Assembly (NCBI GenBank): GCA_032622095.1
Contig: CP136067.1
Span: 135,785,990 to 135,849,989 of the forward strand
DNA length: 64,000 nt
Origin: Siphonodentalium dalli
Taxonomy: Eukaryota; Mollusca; Scaphopoda; Gadilida; Siphonodentaliidae
Direction: 5' to 3'
The notes under the pieces were generated by a model. It saw nothing but the letters and a program-made list of their open reading frames with translations. It was not told where the DNA came from and searched no databases. Positions 58,871-64,000 of the stretch are shown one piece after another. Position numbers and translations under genes: made by a program. Every line of letters begins with the position of its first letter. The first letter of the stretch is position 1.

Positions 58871-59129
58871 TACACCCAGGTATGTTGGCAGGCATGCATT
58901 GTGGAATATCATATGCATGTTAAGTATATTCATGAAATCAAATAACGAATATCCATGTCCAATTTCAAGTATACGGTTCCCCCCGCATTCAAAGAATTAA
59001 ATAGTTACAAACTCAGTTGCAGATGACGGACCGTCATGGGTTGTTGTATTTTTTGTCACAATGTGCACTCTTTTAGACACACACTATAGAAAATGTAGTT
59101 ATTGTTCAATTTGTTTAATCATAAGGTGC

Positions 59130-59631
59130 TTAAAGGTACGGTTGGCCTTGGCGGTGGGTATCCTGTGAAAATATTTACACCCGTCAAAAACTGCCACAAA
59201 CAGAAAGAACATCAAAATGTAGACAGACTTTGTCCGTATACAAATAAGAAATATCGCATAAACAGTATGTTATTGTCATCTGTTTGACCATTGTTATGTA
59301 AACAAAAGCATAAAAAGTTACTTTTCTGGTGTTTGTTTATATTATGATGGTAAACATAAAGAGCGTTCTTTGTTGGTGAATTCCTGATATGGAACTAATA
59401 AAGAGCGTTTCTGCCATTTGTCTGTGATTAGCCAGTATCATTGTGCTGTCTTCTGAAACACAATCAGGCTCTTGCTTAGGTAAAATATAGTAGGTCTTTG
59501 TGATAACATGCTGTTTACTCGATGGTCATGGTATATATGAACGAAACTGTATGCGTTTTAATGTTTTTCTGTTTACGGTGATTGGAACAAATATGAATAT
59601 TTTCGACAACTAAGGCCTCACGTGCCTTTAA
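59130..59631 (+). mobile_element. TTAA-flanked MITE, family B copy 5
   Basis: 502 bp, almost identical over its whole length to the copy at 63182-63683, including shared private variants (GCCATTTGTCTGTGATTAGC, TTCTGAAACACAATC, GTTTACTCGATGGTC). Confidence 0.92.
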
Positions 59632-59869
59632 AGCTTCTCAGCAAAGATTTCGACTGACTTTGTTGGAACATTCTATAACCATATGTGGTGTTATAGGTGG
59701 GAATTTAGCAATTTTGGTTAATGTTGAGGTATTAATAACACATTCACTCTCATGATGGATGCAATGAAGTTACTGGCAAATTAGTCTTGTAGGTAGCAAG
59801 TATAGTACCCCCTCCCCAAACATTGGAGGGACGATGTAAATGTGATTAAATCTATGTGGGGTTAGATGT

Positions 59870-60125
59870 GCAGTTTCTTCTGGCTGTAAGCTATTCTTTT
59901 CGCTGTATGTTACACGTGTTAATTATTGTTGCGAATAGATATTAGGACGAGATTATGACCATCAAGGTGTTTGTAACAACCTATGTTTGATCGCTGAGCG
60001 CTCTTTAACTAAGAGGTAACAATCAGATTGCGATCGTTAACACTTCAGTACATTTACACCTGACTCGGCAATCCTATCACAGAATCAGGTCCATTTCATA
60101 ATCGTCTTGACATGTTTCTTTTGAA
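59870..60125 (+). repeat. Duplicated segment, copy 2
   Basis: Direct copy of 58600-58870, lying 1.27 kb downstream with a family B MITE between the two. Confidence 0.85.
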
Positions 60126-60964
60126 GATATACCTATGTCATTTACACCGAGAATTCCTGAATTATAGGCAAAGTAATTGTTGCCTGCCTATGACAAACCC
60201 TAAAACCATATATGAGTGTCAAGGTCCCATTTTCAAATATACACGTAATATAATTTAAAAAATAAAAATAAAATAATTTAAAAGAATGCAAACATTGAAA
60301 TGTAGAAATAATTACATTCCATGTTGCAGATGATGAACCTGGGTTATTGAAAAAGTTTTCGCAAATTAAACACATATTATACAATTATAGTTGTAGTTCA
60401 ATTTTAGTACGATGTTGTTGTCTTTTTAAATGATTTTCTGTCCGAAAGAATCAAATGAGAAGCCTTGAATAAAATGTGTGTTGTCAAAGTTCAACCATCC
60501 CTCCATGGCAGCTTAAATAAACCATAATTATATTATAAAACACTCTGATAATAAGAACGAACCTATAATATAGGAACTTTTTCCAGAATATGATTTTACA
60601 ATTTCGTTTCAATTAGAGTCAAACTTCTTGGAACGAAATTTCGTACGAATGTCCACTACAACAAAATAAATGCAGGACAAGTTAGATTCTTTTTTACCAG
60701 ATTTATCGTTTTTACTTTTAAATTAGGTTTCTTGTTTGATTAGTTTCCGGATGATAACCCCAGTTATGGTTGCTTTCTCACCACCAAACTTGGTATGTTC
60801 ATGGCTGTATTGTCTGAAAATACAAGCTGTGTTCACATTATGCCTTTCAGCAGACATCTGTTGAGATTTGTGATCCTTTTTTGACATATAGAGTATAGTT
60901 TTAGTGGTTTTTCATATCATAACTCCAACTGCTTAGAGTTATCTGAGGCCTCCACCCCCAGCCC

Positions 60965-61170
60965 CCATGGAATACGGAACACCACTTAACACAGAGGGTG
61001 GAATACGGAATACCAGTTAACAGCCATATGGAATACATAACAAAGATATGAAAACTTCGTTTTTTGGAAGGTCGGCGTACGAATACCGGTATTTTGGGAA
61101 TACCGAATACCTTGCTAACAGAGGGGCCGGAATACGGCGTACCTCATAACAGGGCATGGCATACGGCGTA
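60965..61170. repeat. Degenerate short tandem repeat
   Basis: About five copies of a unit like GGAATACGGAATACCAGTTAACA with irregular spacing. Confidence 0.7.
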
Positions 61171-61307
61171 CGAAAAAGGGTGGGTGGGGGCCTCTTATCT
61201 GTACTGTAATTAATTTTGAAACAGGTCAAAGGTCAACGGACATATTATGTCACTTTTGTTGAACTTCTCCAGATTTTTTTTACGAAAACCATCAGGCATT
61301 GGTTTAA

Positions 61308-61770
61308 CTAACCCTTTACCCAACAAACCGGCCAAAAACGGCCAAATAAAGCTGCAACAGCCTAAATTATCTTGGGTCTGTCTCAATAAAACCATACAAA
61401 TATGGATATCATTGGAACCGGCTCATTGACCACATTGTGATGGTTACAGTTATGCCCTGTGCCAATGCATTCTCTTATATATGCGAGTCGACCATAGGTC
61501 GCCTCGCATATATAAGAGAATGCATTGACCTAAACAAATTCTTTTTTTAACACTTTTAACAATTTTTTCTTACATTCTTTAACAATTTTGAAATTTTTTC
61601 TTACATTTTTTCACAATTTTTATAATATTTTTCTACATTCTTTGACAATTTTATCATTTTTAATATGTTAAGCCAATGCATTCTCTTATATATGCGAGGC
61701 GACCTATGGTCGACTCGCATATATAAGAGAATGCATTGGCACAGGGCCGTTTTGTTGGTTAAAGGTTTAA
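61308..61770 (-). mobile_element. TTAA-flanked hairpin MITE, family A copy 4 (expanded spacer)
   Basis: Reverse orientation. The left end is CTAA-CCCTTTACCCAAC (one base off TTAA) and the right end GTTGGTTAAAGG-TTTAA is degraded. Both 69-nt palindromes are intact, but the AT-rich spacer is enlarged by repeats of TTTTTCTTACATTCTTTAAC-like units. Confidence 0.85.
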
Positions 61771-63180
61771 ACATTTTTATCTATCCACCAGATATATAAT
61801 TATGTCACACAAAAATACATTGAACATGGGAATACATAAGGAATTGTTATAATGGATATGGTAATATGTTATGTATATATCTGGTAGAAAGGGAGACCGA
61901 TAGTAAGCACATGTCCTTTCGGGTGTCGTTCTCTCCATGTATCATCAAGGGCCCCTGTAAAATGTAGGTATAATTCATCCTGGGATTTTACGTAAATATC
62001 GGGGCCTGACAGTAGATAGTCAAGTCGGATATTACATAGGCTCTGGAATATTTTGGGTATTAAGAATAAGAGGAGAATTCAGCATAAGAGGATGAGGATG
62101 GGTGGGTGGTGGATGGGAGAGGGCGAATGCATATATTCTGTACAGTCACATTCTCGTCAACGCATGACACGACGTCTAACAGTTGATAAGACATGACGTC
62201 TTACGTTCCAAGCCGTCATCACAAATTGTTGCCACTGACAATGTTACCCCACCGACCGGGTGTCGGGAATCACGCATCATGACATTATTATCCCACGGAA
62301 CAGGAGCTACTGTGAGATAGATGTATTCTTTCTAGCGGCTTCCCCGTTAGGTTATGCATAAAGTCACATTAGAATCAATCAACGCCGCACTATACCATCG
62401 GGCCCGGTGTCTGTTTCGGTAATACACTTGTCCGGGGTCGCTCCTAGTAAAACAAAGAAGTCATTGAAACCCTTCGTGTGAAAGTAAATTGAATATTCCC
62501 ACGCTGTATATGAACGAAGGTGTATAGCGATATCATACAGCATACTGGAACCTACCAAGATTGATCGAACCTCTGGATCGGCAATGGTTTCTAGTCTGGA
62601 CGATCCTTTTTATATTCCAACAAAGCCTTCATTCACATATTTCGTGAGAACTTACATCCTTAAACACATACAAAAATCGAGGATCAGTCACGTTGTCATG
62701 AAAACCTATTTATGACGATTATTTAATTATACACTGTTAAACAATCCACAAAATCGACGATAGCAATAGGAGGAAAACAAACAGCGTATAATTGAGAACG
62801 CTCTTTACAGTTTTTTGACGACGGAAACATGGACGCTCTTTATAAGAATAGATCACTGACGAAAATTATAAATGTGTTAAAACTTCCTCTTTTGATAGTG
62901 TATAATTATATATTACAACCTCATATAAAACGTGGGCTCTTGGGTCTGATCTAATGACATTCTGATATATAAAAATAAAAACGTACATATGGTGGTTTTA
63001 TGGTTCAAATCGTCTAAAACTATAAGACTCATGAGTCTATACAACACCGAATTGATAAGTCCCAAACATTGCGTTGGATAATCACAATTGCGATCAACAT
63101 ATTTTCTCAGAACAATTTTATTCGAATGAAAATAGTAGATTTCAAATCATGGAATGAAAAAAAGTCTGGTCCGAATTTTT
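61771..63180. other. Stretch without recognised genes
   Basis: Unique sequence with a moderately GC-richer part (62150-62450). A D/B-like GAACGCTCTTTA block lies at about 62795. No supported gene. Confidence 0.45.
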
Positions 63181-63181
63181 C

Positions 63182-63683
63182 TTAAAGGTACGGTTGGCCT
63201 TGGCGGTGGGTATCCTGTGAAAATATTTACACCCGTCAAAAACTGCCACAAACAGAAAGAACATCAAAATGTAGACAGACTTTGTCCGTATACAAATAAG
63301 AAATATCGCATAAACAGTATGTTATTGTCATCTGTTTGACCATTGTTATGTAAACAAAAGCATAAAAAGTTACTTTTCTGGTGTTTGTTTATATTATGAT
63401 GGTAAACATAAAGAGCGTTCTTTGTTGGTGAATTCCTGATATGGAACTAATAAAGAGCGTTTCTGCCATTTGTCTGTGATTAGCCAGTATCATTGTGCTG
63501 TCTTCTGAAACACAATCAGGCTCTTGCTTAGGTAAAATATAGTAGGTCTTTGTGATAACATGCTGTTTACTCGATGGTCATGGTATATATGAACGAAACT
63601 GTATGCGTTTTAATGTTTTTCTGTTTACGGTGATTGGAACAAATATGAATATTTTCGACAACTAAGGCCTCACGTGCCTTTAA
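63182..63683 (+). mobile_element. TTAA-flanked MITE, family B copy 6
   Basis: 502 bp, TTAA-AGGTACGGTTGGCC to GGCCTCACGTGCCT-TTAA; near-identical twin of the copy at 59130-59631 although the flanks differ. The remaining sequence to 64000 shows nothing further. Confidence 0.92.
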
Positions 63684-64000
63684 GCATAATATATAGAACA
63701 CTAGAGAGCTCTCCTCATTGATGGTAATATAAAGGGGGTTTGCTTCACTCGTGTGAGAATTTTTTAAAGCAGCTAGATAATTGCAACAACTTTGTGAAGT
63801 TTATTGGAGTACTAACTGAAACATGCTCACCAAGAGGAGCCCTTATTCAACGACACTGGGGCATTTAGCGCATATTTTGATATTTTAAACATTTTGAAAA
63901 AATAAATTCCTTAATTAATATTTTGAAAAAATAAGCAGTTATAATATCCACTGGGGTACCCCAAGTCACCAAATAAATTTTTTGAAATCGTTTAGGGATC

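Noticed and set aside
52020-63339. A shared peptide (LKGTVGLGGGYPVKIF...) at 52020, 59102 and 63154 that looks conserved
   Set aside because: It recurs because family B MITEs recur. It begins outside the element with unrelated sequence each time, and stops interrupt it in other copies.
1-64000. A Hox cluster neighbour or a Hox-cluster microRNA near Evx
   Set aside because: No second homeobox and no miR-10-like sequence is seen in the window.

Overview
The window is AT-rich, gene-poor animal DNA. I find one convincing protein-coding gene: an even-skipped/Evx-class homeobox gene on the + strand (three coding exons, 20201-26341, 319 residues). It has GT-AG introns, one of them interrupting the homeobox between homeodomain codons 46 and 47, and a C-terminal LFRPF motif comparable to the Groucho-binding LFKPY of fly Eve. 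No other homeobox lies in the window, so no Hox neighbour is visible within about 20 kb upstream or 37 kb downstream. The gene, the decayed LINEs and the abundant small DNA transposons fit an invertebrate, most likely a lophotrochozoan (mollusc/brachiopod-like); that placement is inference, not proof.

Layout. 1-9 kb: a tRNA-derived SINE-like relic, a TTAA-flanked hairpin MITE, several foldback elements, a palindromic minisatellite with terminal inverted repeats (4462-5271), and a 1.5-kb near-perfect palindrome with a 9-bp target duplication (6242-7740). 9-18 kb: a decayed LINE 3' end, diverged tandem repeats, one 502-bp MITE (family B) and otherwise featureless DNA. 18-27 kb: the Evx locus, which is relatively poor in repeats except for a family A hairpin MITE only 46 bp inside intron 2, next to a LINE relic. 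27-40 kb: foldback elements, three palindromic TA-flanked MITEs, two tandem-repeat arrays (about 175 and 340 bp periods), GA microsatellites and a LINE fragment lying between 99-bp inverted repeats. 40-48 kb: a tandemly duplicated segment carrying nested insertions. 48-64 kb: more LINE relics, four more copies of family B (two almost identical), inverted copies of family D, a 0.25-kb duplication and another family A copy.

The main results are: (i) a 66-bp in-frame tandem duplication of the Evx exon 1 splice donor, which could give a 22-residue isoform difference; (ii) three small-element families (A, B, C) that always sit between TTAA tetranucleotides, with two paralogous empty sites inside this same window supporting TTAA duplication (piggyBac-like mobilisation); (iii) the palindromic minisatellite, whose two arms share the same order of unit variants; and (iv) the long foldback element with a 9-bp duplication. 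No tRNA, rRNA, CRISPR array or bacterial-type gene is supported.
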